Source: Chitinophaga silvatica
Lineage (GTDB): Bacteria > Bacteroidota > Bacteroidia > Chitinophagales > Chitinophagaceae
NCBI RefSeq assembly: GCF_003419895.1
Contig: NZ_QPMM01000002.1
Location: 62,001 to 126,000, forward strand
Reading direction: 5' to 3'
DNA: 64,000 nucleotides
A program made the position numbers and the translations under genes. The notes under the pieces are model-generated. The model worked only from the letters and a program-made list of their open reading frames with translations, searched no databases and was not told the DNA's origin. Within the stretch, counting starts at the first letter, position 1, and each line of letters begins with the position of its first letter. Positions 8,739-16,895 of this stretch are shown here, in pieces.

Positions 8739-9194
8739 ATGAAAAGATTATTAACAGCACTGGCTTTGTTTGCGCTGCCTATCCTGGCCAGCGCTCAGAT
8801 AGAGAATCCGGTAAAATGGAGCTTTACAGCTAAGAAAGTAGATGCTACTACCTACGAGGTGCATGCAACTGCTACCATCGAAAAAGGATGGCATCTGTAT
8901 GCACAGGAAGCCGGAGAAGGTCCTGAACCAACTTCCTTCAAATTCACTAAAAATCCATTAGCAACTCTACAAGGTAAAGTTGAAGAAGTGGGTAAACTGC
9001 ATAAATCGTTCGACAAAAACTTTAACTCTGAACTGAAATACTACGAAAACAATGTAGATTTCGTGCAAAAGGTTACTGTGAAAGGTAAAGCGGCTACCAA
9101 AGTAAAAGGTACTGTTACATTTATGGTTTGTGATGATCACCAATGTTTACCACCGAAGGATATTGATTTTGCGGTAAGTGTAGGAGGAAAATAA
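8739..9194 (+). CDS. Stand-alone DsbD N-terminal-like (alpha domain) periplasmic protein
   Basis: The 151-residue protein has a signal peptide ending near ILASAQ (residue 20) and one immunoglobulin-like domain resembling DsbD-alpha, the periplasmic part of DsbD that hands electrons to client thiol proteins. The C-terminal half holds MVCDDHQCLPP, with Cys131 and Cys136 at the place where DsbD-alpha carries its redox pair followed by a Pro pair. It directly precedes a full-length DsbD-like gene whose own alpha domain lacks these cysteines. I infer that this protein is the exchangeable electron carrier for that membrane partner. Confidence 0.82.
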   Translation: MKRLLTALALFALPILASAQIENPVKWSFTAKKVDATTYEVHATATIEKGWHLYAQEAGEGPEPTSFKFTKNPLATLQGKVEEVGKLHKSFDKNFNSELKYYENNVDFVQKVTVKGKAATKVKGTVTFMVCDDHQCLPPKDIDFAVSVGGK

Positions 9195-9224
9195 TTGAAT
9201 CCGCTATCAAATAACAATATTTTT

Positions 9225-9258
9225 AGAAACGAGTTCCTCTATCCGGGAACTCGTTTCT
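9225..9258 (+). terminator. 13-bp hairpin between the two DsbD-like genes
   Basis: AGAAACGAGTTCC (9225-9237) pairs perfectly with GGAACTCGTTTCT (9246-9258) around an 8-nt loop. The sequence after it (CGTTTACTC) lacks a run of T. It could be a partial terminator that sets different levels for the two genes, or an mRNA stabiliser. Confidence 0.55.
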
Positions 9259-9298
9259 CGTTTACTCAGAATGATATTATTTAAAGCCTATTGACTTT

Positions 9299-11299
9299 AT
9301 GAAGCATTTGCTTTCGTTTTTTATAGCCGTCTTTGCCAGTTTTTCTTTATCAGCTCAGGCCCAGGAAAATAATCCCCAACCTGTTAAATGGGAATTTTCT
9401 GCCGAGAAGAAAACTGATAAGGAATATATCCTGCATCTGAAAGGAACAGTAGAAAAGGACTGGATACTTTTTTCTACTACCATGGGCAACGATGATCCTA
9501 ATACCCGCATCGTATTGGATAGTACCACCGCGTCTGTTGCTCATATTACCGGTATTACAGAAAATGGTAAACTGGAACAACGCAAAGAAGCGTTGTTCGA
9601 CAGTTTAAATATCAAATATTTCGAAAATACTGTTGATCTGGCAGTGTCGATCGAAAGTTCTAAACCTCTGGAAACAGTTGGAGGAACAGTTACCAGTATG
9701 GTACTGAAAGGAGAAGAAGCAATTCCTGAAGAAGCTAGCTTCAACACTAAAGTTATCGGAGGTACTTCCGCCGCAAGTGGAGATGTTGCCGCAGATGATG
9801 CTTCCAACAAATCTTTGATGTGGATTTTCCTGGCGTGCTTCGGTGGTGGTTTTATTGCCCTGATTACCCCATGCGTATTTTCTATGATTCCTATCACTGT
9901 TAGCTTCTTTACAAAACGTAGTGCTACCAGAGCCGCAGGAATCAAGAATGCATTCATTTATTCATTTTCTATTATCATTATCTATACCTTCTTAGGGTTC
10001 GTTATCACCAAGGTATTTGGTGCAAGCGCCCTGAACTCGCTGGCTAGTAATGGTATTGCCAATCTGATATTCTTTGCCATATTCCTGCTTTTTGCATTCT
10101 CCTTCCTCGGTGCATTCGAAATTTCTCTGCCTAGTAACTGGGCAAATAAATCCGATTCTAAAGCTGGTATGGGAAGCTTGTTTGGAATCTTTTTTATGGC
10201 GCTTACCCTGGCTATTGTTTCATTCTCCTGCACAGGCCCAATCATCGGTAACTTGCTGGTATTGGCTGCTAAAGGTGGAAACTCTGGCCCGCTGGTAGGT
10301 ATGTTCGGATTCTCATTGGCATTGGCTATTCCATTCTCTTTATTCGCGCTATTCCCAAGCCTGCTGAATAAGATCGGTAAATCTGGTGGCTGGCTCAATG
10401 CAGTGAAAGTAACTTTAGGTTTTGTGGAACTGGCACTTGCCCTGAAATTCCTGTCGAACGTAGATATGGCTTATCACTGGAACCTGTTAGACAGAGAAAT
10501 ATTCCTGGCTCTGTGGATTGCAATCTTCGGTTTACTCACGATGTACTTGCTTGGAAAACTGAAATTCAGCCATGATAGTGATGTTCCATTCTTATCTGTT
10601 ACTCGTCTCTGTTTCGCGATAGTTACCTTCACTTTCGTTGTATATATGATTCCTGGTATGTGGGGAGCTCCTCTGAAAGGAATCAGCGGATTCCTACCTC
10701 ATGAAGGATCTCAGGATTTTAATCTGAACAGATCCCTGATCGATATTCAGGCTTCACTCGAAAGTGGTGGAGGTAATGCTGGTGGTGGACAAGCAAATAC
10801 AATTAAACCTAAAAAACTGGTAGATGTACTGCATTCCGAAATTCCTGGTGTTGAAAATGTTTTCTTCGACTATGAAGAAGCTATTGCAGCTGCTAAGGCA
10901 ACCAATAAACCACTGTTGATCGACTTTACCGGCCACTCCTGTGTAAACTGTCGTAAGTTTGAGAAATCTGTATTGTCTGATAAAGCTGTAATGAAAATAT
11001 TGAGAAATGATTTCATCGTAGCTTCATTGTATACAGACGATAAAACACCTCTTCCACATGAACAACAAACAGTTTCTAAAGTAGACGGCAGCAAGATTAA
11101 GAATGTGGGAAATTTCAATGCAGAATTCCAGGTAATGAATTTCAACCGTAATTCTCAACCATATTATATTCCGGTTGATTTACAAGGTAAAGCCCTGATG
11201 AACGCCGGTTATAGCTATGATCCGAAGAACGATGTTAACGCATTCGTTAAGTATCTGGAAGATGCTAAAGCTGAATTTGCGAAACGTAGCGCTAAGTAA
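9299..11299 (+). CDS. dsbD: DsbD-like thiol:disulfide interchange protein
   Basis: Moves electrons from cytoplasmic thioredoxin across the inner membrane to periplasmic thiol proteins. Domain order in 666 residues: signal peptide (to about 20), an alpha-like domain (about 25-155), a membrane domain of about eight helices with LITPCVFSM (Cys192) and SFSCTGPI (Cys311), the usual DsbD-beta pair, then a linker and a C-terminal thioredoxin-like domain with HSCVNCRKFE (Cys548, Cys551). The N-terminal domain has no cysteine where the 151-residue protein upstream has its pair (TSMVLKGEEAIPE aligns with TFMVCDDHQCLPP). The electron exit is therefore probably provided by that separate protein. A strong terminator follows. 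Confidence 0.92.
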   Translation: MKHLLSFFIAVFASFSLSAQAQENNPQPVKWEFSAEKKTDKEYILHLKGTVEKDWILFSTTMGNDDPNTRIVLDSTTASVAHITGITENGKLEQRKEALFDSLNIKYFENTVDLAVSIESSKPLETVGGTVTSMVLKGEEAIPEEASFNTKVIGGTSAASGDVAADDASNKSLMWIFLACFGGGFIALITPCVFSMIPITVSFFTKRSATRAAGIKNAFIYSFSIIIIYTFLGFVITKVFGASALNSLASNGIANLIFFAIFLLFAFSFLGAFEISLPSNWANKSDSKAGMGSLFGIFFMALTLAIVSFSCTGPIIGNLLVLAAKGGNSGPLVGMFGFSLALAIPFSLFALFPSLLNKIGKSGGWLNAVKVTLGFVELALALKFLSNVDMAYHWNLLDREIFLALWIAIFGLLTMYLLGKLKFSHDSDVPFLSVTRLCFAIVTFTFVVYMIPGMWGAPLKGISGFLPHEGSQDFNLNRSLIDIQASLESGGGNAGGGQANTIKPKKLVDVLHSEIPGVENVFFDYEEAIAAAKATNKPLLIDFTGHSCVNCRKFEKSVLSDKAVMKILRNDFIVASLYTDDKTPLPHEQQTVSKVDGSKIKNVGNFNAEFQVMNFNRNSQPYYIPVDLQGKALMNAGYSYDPKNDVNAFVKYLEDAKAEFAKRSAK

Positions 11300-11322
11300 T
11301 AAGTACTGATAACATAAATAGT

Positions 11323-11358
11323 AGAGCGTCTCAATTGCTTTTGAGACGCTCTTTTTTT
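11323..11358 (+). terminator. Intrinsic terminator after dsbD
   Basis: GAGCGTCTCAA (11324-11334) pairs with TTGAGACGCTC (11341-11351) and is followed by seven T. It ends the dsbD unit and lies just before the 3' end of the convergent DUF1634 gene. Confidence 0.9.
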
Positions 11359-11360
11359 AC

Positions 11361-11756
11361 CTATATCTTCAATCCTCCAAACATACTAAAGAGGATAATT
11401 CCCAATACTATGGTGGTAATAACTACATACAACCAATCCTTTTCCAGGGCAAATGCCAACAATGAAAAGAAAACCCTGAATATTGGTGTAGCTAGTAATA
11501 CCAGCACTCCCAACTGAATGATCTCTGTGGCACTGCCTTCGGCTACCCCTTTAAATATCCCGTGAAACGTGGTGTAACCGGCCTCCTCACCGGTGAAGTG
11601 ACTATAATCAGGCATATCGGCTGCACCGCTTTGCACAAGGTACCAGAAACCACCTATCAGAGCAATACTGCAGGCAGTTAATACACCTATGCGAAGAAAA
11701 CGACCTATGAAGAGGGCTATATCTCTGTCGCCCACTAAACTTTTTAGCTGTTTCAT
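11361..11756 (-). CDS. DUF1634 family membrane protein
   Basis: Small inner-membrane protein of 131 residues with about three hydrophobic helices (around residues 24-42, 78-98 and 108-127). The N-terminal ALFIGRFLRIGVLTACSIAL and the position directly after a TauE/SafE permease are typical of DUF1634 proteins. The gap to the permease gene is 6 bp, so translation is probably coupled. It may be an accessory subunit of the permease; the biochemical role is unknown. Confidence 0.85.
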   Translation of the reverse strand: MKQLKSLVGDRDIALFIGRFLRIGVLTACSIALIGGFWYLVQSGAADMPDYSHFTGEEAGYTTFHGIFKGVAEGSATEIIQLGVLVLLATPIFRVFFSLLAFALEKDWLYVVITTIVLGIILFSMFGGLKI

Positions 11757-11762
11757 AATGCA

Positions 11763-12596
11763 TTAAAACTGGTGATTAAATCCGTTGTAAATCATTTCCA
11801 GTGCTACAAAAGAAATAGCTACACAAAAAATGATACGCAGGGTACGGGGGTTCATTATGGTTAGCAACCTGGCGCCGGAAAAGGCACCGCCCAATACACC
11901 GAGTACTACCGGGAAAGCAATACCAGGATCGATGTAGCCTCGTTGAAGGTATACCACCGCACTGGCTGCCGCTGTAACGCCTATCATGAAGTTACTGGTA
12001 GTAGTACTAACCTTAAAGGGTATACGCATGGCTCCATCCATCGCCAGTACTTTCAGTGCGCCGGAGCCAATGCCTAACAGGCCGGATAGTACTCCCGCCA
12101 GCAACATAATGGAAAAACCTCCGCCTATATTCTTCAGTTTATAAGCTACTTCTCCGTTGGCAGTAGGATAGGTACTGTTTAGTTTCAGGGCATATGACAA
12201 TTTGCTTCCTGTTTCTTCCGGATGTTCATTTTTCTTGCGTACCGTCATCAATGCAGAAAATATCAACACTACTCCAAACAGAATGGCAATAGTATTTACA
12301 GGTGTAAAAACCGCTATCAACGCACCTCCTACAGCACCTGCAGTTGTTGCTATCTCCAAAAACATTCCTAAACGAACATTGGTAATACCTTCTTTGATAT
12401 AAGCTGTTGCTGCGCCGGATGAATTAGCAATGGAGGCCAGCAATGCAGCCCCTATAGCATACCGGATATCCACATGAAATACTAATGTCAACAATGGAAT
12501 TACTACTACTCCTCCTCCAAGCCCGGTAAGTGAACCCAATAAACCGGCTGCATAGGCGCCTATCAAAAGGATAAGGCTGAAAATCAGCATACTCAT
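11763..12596 (-). CDS. TauE/SafE-family anion permease
   Basis: Inner-membrane protein of 277 residues with about eight helices in two related halves, each starting with a Gly-rich helix: GLLGSLTGLGGGVVVIPLL near residue 18 and VLSGLLGIGSGALKVLAMD in the second half. This is the TauE/SafE fold, whose members move sulfite, sulfoacetate, taurine-derived or other small organic anions, usually outward. The substrate here is unknown. It is the middle gene of a unit regulator - permease - DUF1634 with gaps of 10 and 6 bp. Possibly it handles a product of whatever the neighbouring SusC/SusD system takes in. Confidence 0.88.
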   Translation of the reverse strand: MSMLIFSLILLIGAYAAGLLGSLTGLGGGVVVIPLLTLVFHVDIRYAIGAALLASIANSSGAATAYIKEGITNVRLGMFLEIATTAGAVGGALIAVFTPVNTIAILFGVVLIFSALMTVRKKNEHPEETGSKLSYALKLNSTYPTANGEVAYKLKNIGGGFSIMLLAGVLSGLLGIGSGALKVLAMDGAMRIPFKVSTTTSNFMIGVTAAASAVVYLQRGYIDPGIAFPVVLGVLGGAFSGARLLTIMNPRTLRIIFCVAISFVALEMIYNGFNHQF

Positions 12597-12606
12597 ATAA
12601 ATCAGA

Positions 12607-13260
12607 TTAATAATTATTGTCGAGGATATCCTCCATCACCTGCCTCGACAGGCGTTGATTTCCATTTTTTATAGCTTTAAACAGTTGTTCATGTAAATGA
12701 TGGCTGATGGCGAAATGACTGATACTTTGGGTATCTCTTTTTGCAAAGAAATTTCTGATAACCAAGGTAAATGACTGGTAAAGATCTGCCATCACCTGGT
12801 TGCCACAAGCTCTCGCAATGGCCATATGGAACGCAATATCCGCTTCTACACAGGGTTGGTAAGCCTGATCGAGGATCGCTTTTTTACGGAGATTCAATTG
12901 TTTCTCCATCTGTTGCATATCTTCCTCCGTACGGTTGGCTGCTGCCAGTTTTACGATCTCGAAATCGAGCATCCGCCGTACCTGGTTGATCTCCTCAAAA
13001 TCGGCCCGCCGCAGACGCTGGTCCAGCGATTCGGCTGTGATTGCTTCATTTACAAAGGTGCCTGCCCCTTGTTGCACACGCAGCACTCCTGATATCGCCA
13101 ATGTTTTAATGGCTTCGCGGATTGTGCTCCGCCCTACTGCATATTGTACCATCAGCTCTGGTTCTGCCGGAATCTTCTGACCTGGCTTATATTTTCCCTG
13201 TGAAATGTCTTTCTGAATGGCAATGATGACCCTGTCTGAAAGTTTAGACGCTTTTTCCAT
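12607..13260 (-). CDS. FadR-type GntR family transcriptional regulator
   Basis: DNA-binding regulator with a winged helix (about residues 5-75, including ELMVQYAVGRSTIREAIKTL and VQQGAGTFV) and an all-helical FCD ligand domain. The FCD metal or ligand residues are visible as EADIAFHMAIA and SHHLHEQL. The reading frame extends to 13332, but I choose the ATG at 13260 because MEKASKLSDRVI is where family members begin; the product is 217 residues. It heads the unit with the TauE/SafE and DUF1634 genes and faces the SusC gene. Three hexamers forming two overlapping palindromes lie 30-54 bp upstream and may be its operator. FadR-type regulators usually sense small carboxylic acids. Confidence 0.88.
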   Translation of the reverse strand: MEKASKLSDRVIIAIQKDISQGKYKPGQKIPAEPELMVQYAVGRSTIREAIKTLAISGVLRVQQGAGTFVNEAITAESLDQRLRRADFEEINQVRRMLDFEIVKLAAANRTEEDMQQMEKQLNLRKKAILDQAYQPCVEADIAFHMAIARACGNQVMADLYQSFTLVIRNFFAKRDTQSISHFAISHHLHEQLFKAIKNGNQRLSRQVMEDILDNNY

Positions 13261-13289
13261 AAATACCGGTAAATTGACATAAAGGTATG

Positions 13290-13314
13290 ATGTTTTATTA
13301 AACATCTGATGTTT
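13290..13314. promoter_or_regulatory. Overlapping palindromes, candidate operator of the FadR-type regulator
   Basis: ATGTTT-tatt-AAACAT (13290-13305) and AAACAT-ctg-ATGTTT (13300-13314) share the central AAACAT, giving three alternating hexamers in 25 bp. The site is 30-54 bp upstream of the regulator's ATG in the gap shared with the SusC gene, which suits autoregulation and possibly control of both sides. Confidence 0.5.
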
Positions 13315-13803
13315 TATTTTTTGCAACAACAAATTTGTCCTTTACTGGAATATGATTTCTGCCAGCTTGTTTTCAGTTTTTTAACTAACTCCGTAGGCTG
13401 CACGTCAATTAATAAATCATCACTTTGGCTGCCAAACCTTACTACATCTGTTCTTTCCGGGTTATCAAATTATTTTTTGCGAGATTTTTCTTTCATTTTC
13501 TAAAACTATTTACTAGCTTTACCCTACAAATACAGTAGACTATTTACGCCGCAGAACAATACAGTATTTATCACTTAATAATTTTTTGTATGCGAATGTT
13601 TTACGCCACCTGTTGCAGTTATTTAACAAACTGCTGATTGTATTGTCTTTTGCCTTTGTTACTATAACTCCTACCACCAAGGAACAGCAGTATTAAACTA
13701 CAGAAGCTATCAGCCATTTATCCGGCCATCAGGGCCGAGGGATTCTTATGTCCATTCATTTCTTTACGTGATCCGTGAAATACCGGAATCAAAATCTTAT
13801 TGC
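13315..13803. other. Intergenic region upstream of the SusC gene
   Basis: No gene is supported in these roughly 490 bp. It is AT-rich. A weak -7-like TAGCTTTA occurs at 13514-13521 (one mismatch to TAnnTTTG). GCAGTT-N8-AACTGC (13615-13634) and CGGCC-N5-GGCCG (13723-13737) are short inverted repeats. The length suggests a long regulated leader or regulator sites for the SusC/SusD unit. Confidence 0.5.
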
Positions 13804-16800
13804 ATGTACCGAATGTCATCAACGGCATGGAGCAGCCGTTTATTTATCATTTTTCTATTTATTTTATCTGCGTCGTATGTATCCGCACAACACCAGAACA
13901 TTTCCATTTCAGGAACCGTAATAGATGCCACTACCAGAGAACCATTAGTAAGCGCTACTGTGCGGCTCAAAAACACAACTCATCAGGTATTGACCGATGA
14001 AAAGGGTGGATTTAAGTTCCTGACAGGACAGGAATTTCCTGTTACTGCTGTTATCAGTTATGTGGGATATAATGCCCGGGAAGTAGTGATTCCAAGTAAT
14101 ACACCGGTAACGGTTTTATTGGAAGCAACCAACAGTAAGCTCAATGAACTAACGGTTGTAGGATACACACGTACCCGTACTAATGCCCGCAATGGTGCTA
14201 TCACCAGCATAAAGGCAGATGACTTTTCTAAAGCTCCCGTTACCAGCATTGTGGAAAAAATACAGGGAGAAGTACCGGGCCTGATGATCTCTGCCAACTC
14301 AGGGGTTCCGGGAACGTCAGTACTGGTAAGACTTCGTGGGGCTACTTCTATTACTGCCGGCAATAATCCGCTATATGTAGTAGACGGAATATTTATGAAC
14401 ACCGGAGATATGCAGAACCTCGGTAGAGGGCTGGGTGGACAACAGTCTAACCCCCTTGCTGAAATCAACCCGGAAGATATCGCCAACATTACTGTTTTGA
14501 AAGATGCCAATGCCACCGCTATTTATGGTGCCAGAGGCGCTAACGGCGTTATTCTGATTACTACCAAACGGGGTAATAAAAACTCTCGTACCCGCGTCAA
14601 CGTTAATGCCCAGCAAGGATGGGCTACTACTCCTAAAGTCTGGGATTTGGTTACCGGTCCTGAACATGCAGCATTGGTAAATGTTGCCTCATCTAACGAT
14701 GGTATTGCTGCCGATAAATTACCTTTCAGACCTAAAAGCCAGGAGGTATCAGGATTCCCGGCTTATGGCACACCCGAAGAACAACAAACCTACGACAGAT
14801 TATCCCCGATTTTCAGAACGGCAATCAATCAGAAATATAGTGTAGCCGTTACCGGTGGAGATAATAAAACAAACTTCTACCTGGGTGGCGATTATGAAAA
14901 GTCGCAATCCACCTTGCGGTTGCAAGACTTTACCCGGTATTCATTTCGTGTAAACCTCGACCATAGTATCTCTGATCGTATTAAAATAGGAACCAGTAAT
15001 AGCATCTCTTATGTTCCAAGAACAGTAGTAAGAGTAGGAGATGGCCCTGCCGGCCTGTTCCAGGCTGCCTTGCATACTCCGGTTTTTTATCCGCTATATA
15101 ACTCAGATGGCAGCTATTATAAAGTAGGTGTATTTGATAATGTATATGCTATTCTTAATAATTCAGACAACCACGCTTACGCACTCCGTAGCTTGAACAG
15201 TGTTTTCGCATCTGTGAACCTGGCATCAGGGCTTACCTTTAAATCTACTCTCAGTAGTGATTATTCCAACTATCATGAGAAGGCCTATTACAATACCAAC
15301 CTGGTATACGGGCAACCAGCCGGCGAATCCAATGATGTTACTACTGCCAGAGAAACCATCCTGGCAGAACAGTTGTTCAACTACAATAAAACCTTTGGCA
15401 AAGACCATGACTTGTCTGTTGTTTTGGGAAATACTTTGCAGTTCGACTCCCAGGAAAGCGTATCGCTGACTGGTACCGGGTTTCCTAGTAATCAGTTTAA
15501 ACGCATAGCATCTGCAGCTGTGCAAACAGGTTCTTCTACCGGTACTACCTCCCGGTTAGTTTCATTCTTTACGGGTGCCAACTATCTCTACAAGGATAAA
15601 TATAGCCTGGATGTGAATATCCGCGCCGATGCCTCTTCCCGTTTTGGTCGTGATCATCGTTGGGGATATTTCCCCGCAGTAGGTGCCGGATGGAATATCA
15701 GTCGGGAAACCTTTTATCCTGCCCAGGCTTTGATCAATGATCTTAAACTGAAAGCCAGCATAGGATCAACAGGTAACCAATATATCGGCGATTTTGCATC
15801 AAGAGGTTTATGGAATGGTGGTCGAAATTATCTCGACCAACCGGGTACTGGCCCCAGCCAGCCGGCCAATCCCAATCTTAAATGGGAAACTACCAGACAA
15901 TTTAATATAGGCGTTGCCGGTAGTTTGCTGGATGGAAGAATTAATCTCGAAGCAGATTATTACGATAAATATACCAGCGACCTGTTGCTCCCTGCTGCTA
16001 TACCAGTGATTTCAGGATACAGCTCTATCACCAGTAACGTTGGCGCCATGAGCAACAAGGGTGTAGAATTATTAATCAATAGCCAGAATATTACCAATGA
16101 ACGCTTCACCTGGAAAACTACATTTACGGTTTCCAGAAACCGTAACAGGGTAGAAAAGCTGATAGCCCCCATTACTGATGGTAGCTATGGTATGTATCGT
16201 ATTGAGCAGGGGTCTCCACTCTATTCGCTTTACCTCTGGAATGAACTGGGAGTAGATAAGGAAACCGGAAATGTAATAATCGAAGACATCAGCGGACCTA
16301 AAGGTGTACCTGATGGTAAAATCACTCAGGACGACAAAAAGATTGTAGGCGATATCTGGCCTAAAGCAGAAGGTAGCCTGAGAAACTCCTTCAGTTACAA
16401 AGGTTTTAATCTTGATGTGAATATCTTTTATAAGTACGGCAACAAATTATATAACTATACCCGCTACTTCCTGGAGTCGGGTGGCACCCGCGGCGTAACC
16501 CGTTCTATCCAGAAAAGCTCGCTCAACTATTGGAAAAAGCCCGGAGATGAAGGGGTATTGCCACGCCCTACTTCTTTGCCCAACCCTGATGGTAGCAACA
16601 ACTACAACAGCGCTACCAGTCGATATATGGAAGATGCGTCCTACATCCGGTTGAAAGATGTAACACTGGGGTATACACTCCCTGCAAGTCTGCTGTCACG
16701 GTGGAGAATCAACCAGGCTAATATTTATCTAACCGTAAGCAACTTATTCCTTATCACCCGTTACACAGGTCCTGATCCGGAAGCCAATAGCGCTGGAGAT

Positions 16801-16884
16801 ACCAATGGTATTGTTCAGGGGCTCGACTTTAACACTACGCCGCAACCACGAACCATTACTGCGGGTATCCGTCTTACACTTTAA
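13804..16884 (+). CDS. SusC/RagA-family TonB-linked outer-membrane transporter
   Basis: Outer-membrane barrel that imports large nutrients with energy from TonB, acting with a SusD lipoprotein lid. Order: signal peptide ending near SYVSAQ, a carboxypeptidase-regulatory-like domain (ISGTVIDATTREPLVSATVRL), a plug domain with the SusC signatures LRGATSITAGNNPLYVVDG and GARGANGVILITTKRG, then a barrel ending in RTITAGIRLTL with the usual aromatic/hydrophobic terminus. The frame extends up to a GTG at 13768; I use the ATG at 13804, which gives 1026 residues, a normal size, and a clean signal peptide. The SusD gene follows 11 bp later, then a cyanophycinase, which suggests that the cargo is peptide-like rather than a glycan. 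Confidence 0.95.
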   Translation: MYRMSSTAWSSRLFIIFLFILSASYVSAQHQNISISGTVIDATTREPLVSATVRLKNTTHQVLTDEKGGFKFLTGQEFPVTAVISYVGYNAREVVIPSNTPVTVLLEATNSKLNELTVVGYTRTRTNARNGAITSIKADDFSKAPVTSIVEKIQGEVPGLMISANSGVPGTSVLVRLRGATSITAGNNPLYVVDGIFMNTGDMQNLGRGLGGQQSNPLAEINPEDIANITVLKDANATAIYGARGANGVILITTKRGNKNSRTRVNVNAQQGWATTPKVWDLVTGPEHAALVNVASSNDGIAADKLPFRPKSQEVSGFPAYGTPEEQQTYDRLSPIFRTAINQKYSVAVTGGDNKTNFYLGGDYEKSQSTLRLQDFTRYSFRVNLDHSISDRIKIGTSNSISYVPRTVVRVGDGPAGLFQAALHTPVFYPLYNSDGSYYKVGVFDNVYAILNNSDNHAYALRSLNSVFASVNLASGLTFKSTLSSDYSNYHEKAYYNTNLVYGQPAGESNDVTTARETILAEQLFNYNKTFGKDHDLSVVLGNTLQFDSQESVSLTGTGFPSNQFKRIASAAVQTGSSTGTTSRLVSFFTGANYLYKDKYSLDVNIRADASSRFGRDHRWGYFPAVGAGWNISRETFYPAQALINDLKLKASIGSTGNQYIGDFASRGLWNGGRNYLDQPGTGPSQPANPNLKWETTRQFNIGVAGSLLDGRINLEADYYDKYTSDLLLPAAIPVISGYSSITSNVGAMSNKGVELLINSQNITNERFTWKTTFTVSRNRNRVEKLIAPITDGSYGMYRIEQGSPLYSLYLWNELGVDKETGNVIIEDISGPKGVPDGKITQDDKKIVGDIWPKAEGSLRNSFSYKGFNLDVNIFYKYGNKLYNYTRYFLESGGTRGVTRSIQKSSLNYWKKPGDEGVLPRPTSLPNPDGSNNYNSATSRYMEDASYIRLKDVTLGYTLPASLLSRWRINQANIYLTVSNLFLITRYTGPDPEANSAGDTNGIVQGLDFNTTPQPRTITAGIRLTL

Positions 16885-16895
16885 TAGCATCAACC

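Noticed and set aside
9541-10398. Two long minus-strand ORFs (138 codons each) opposite dsbD
   Set aside because: They mirror the coding frame of a clear DsbD gene, show no domain and have composition typical of antisense shadows.
13768-13803. GTG start for the SusC gene
   Set aside because: It would put 12 polar residues before the signal peptide; the ATG at 13804 gives a normal export signal.
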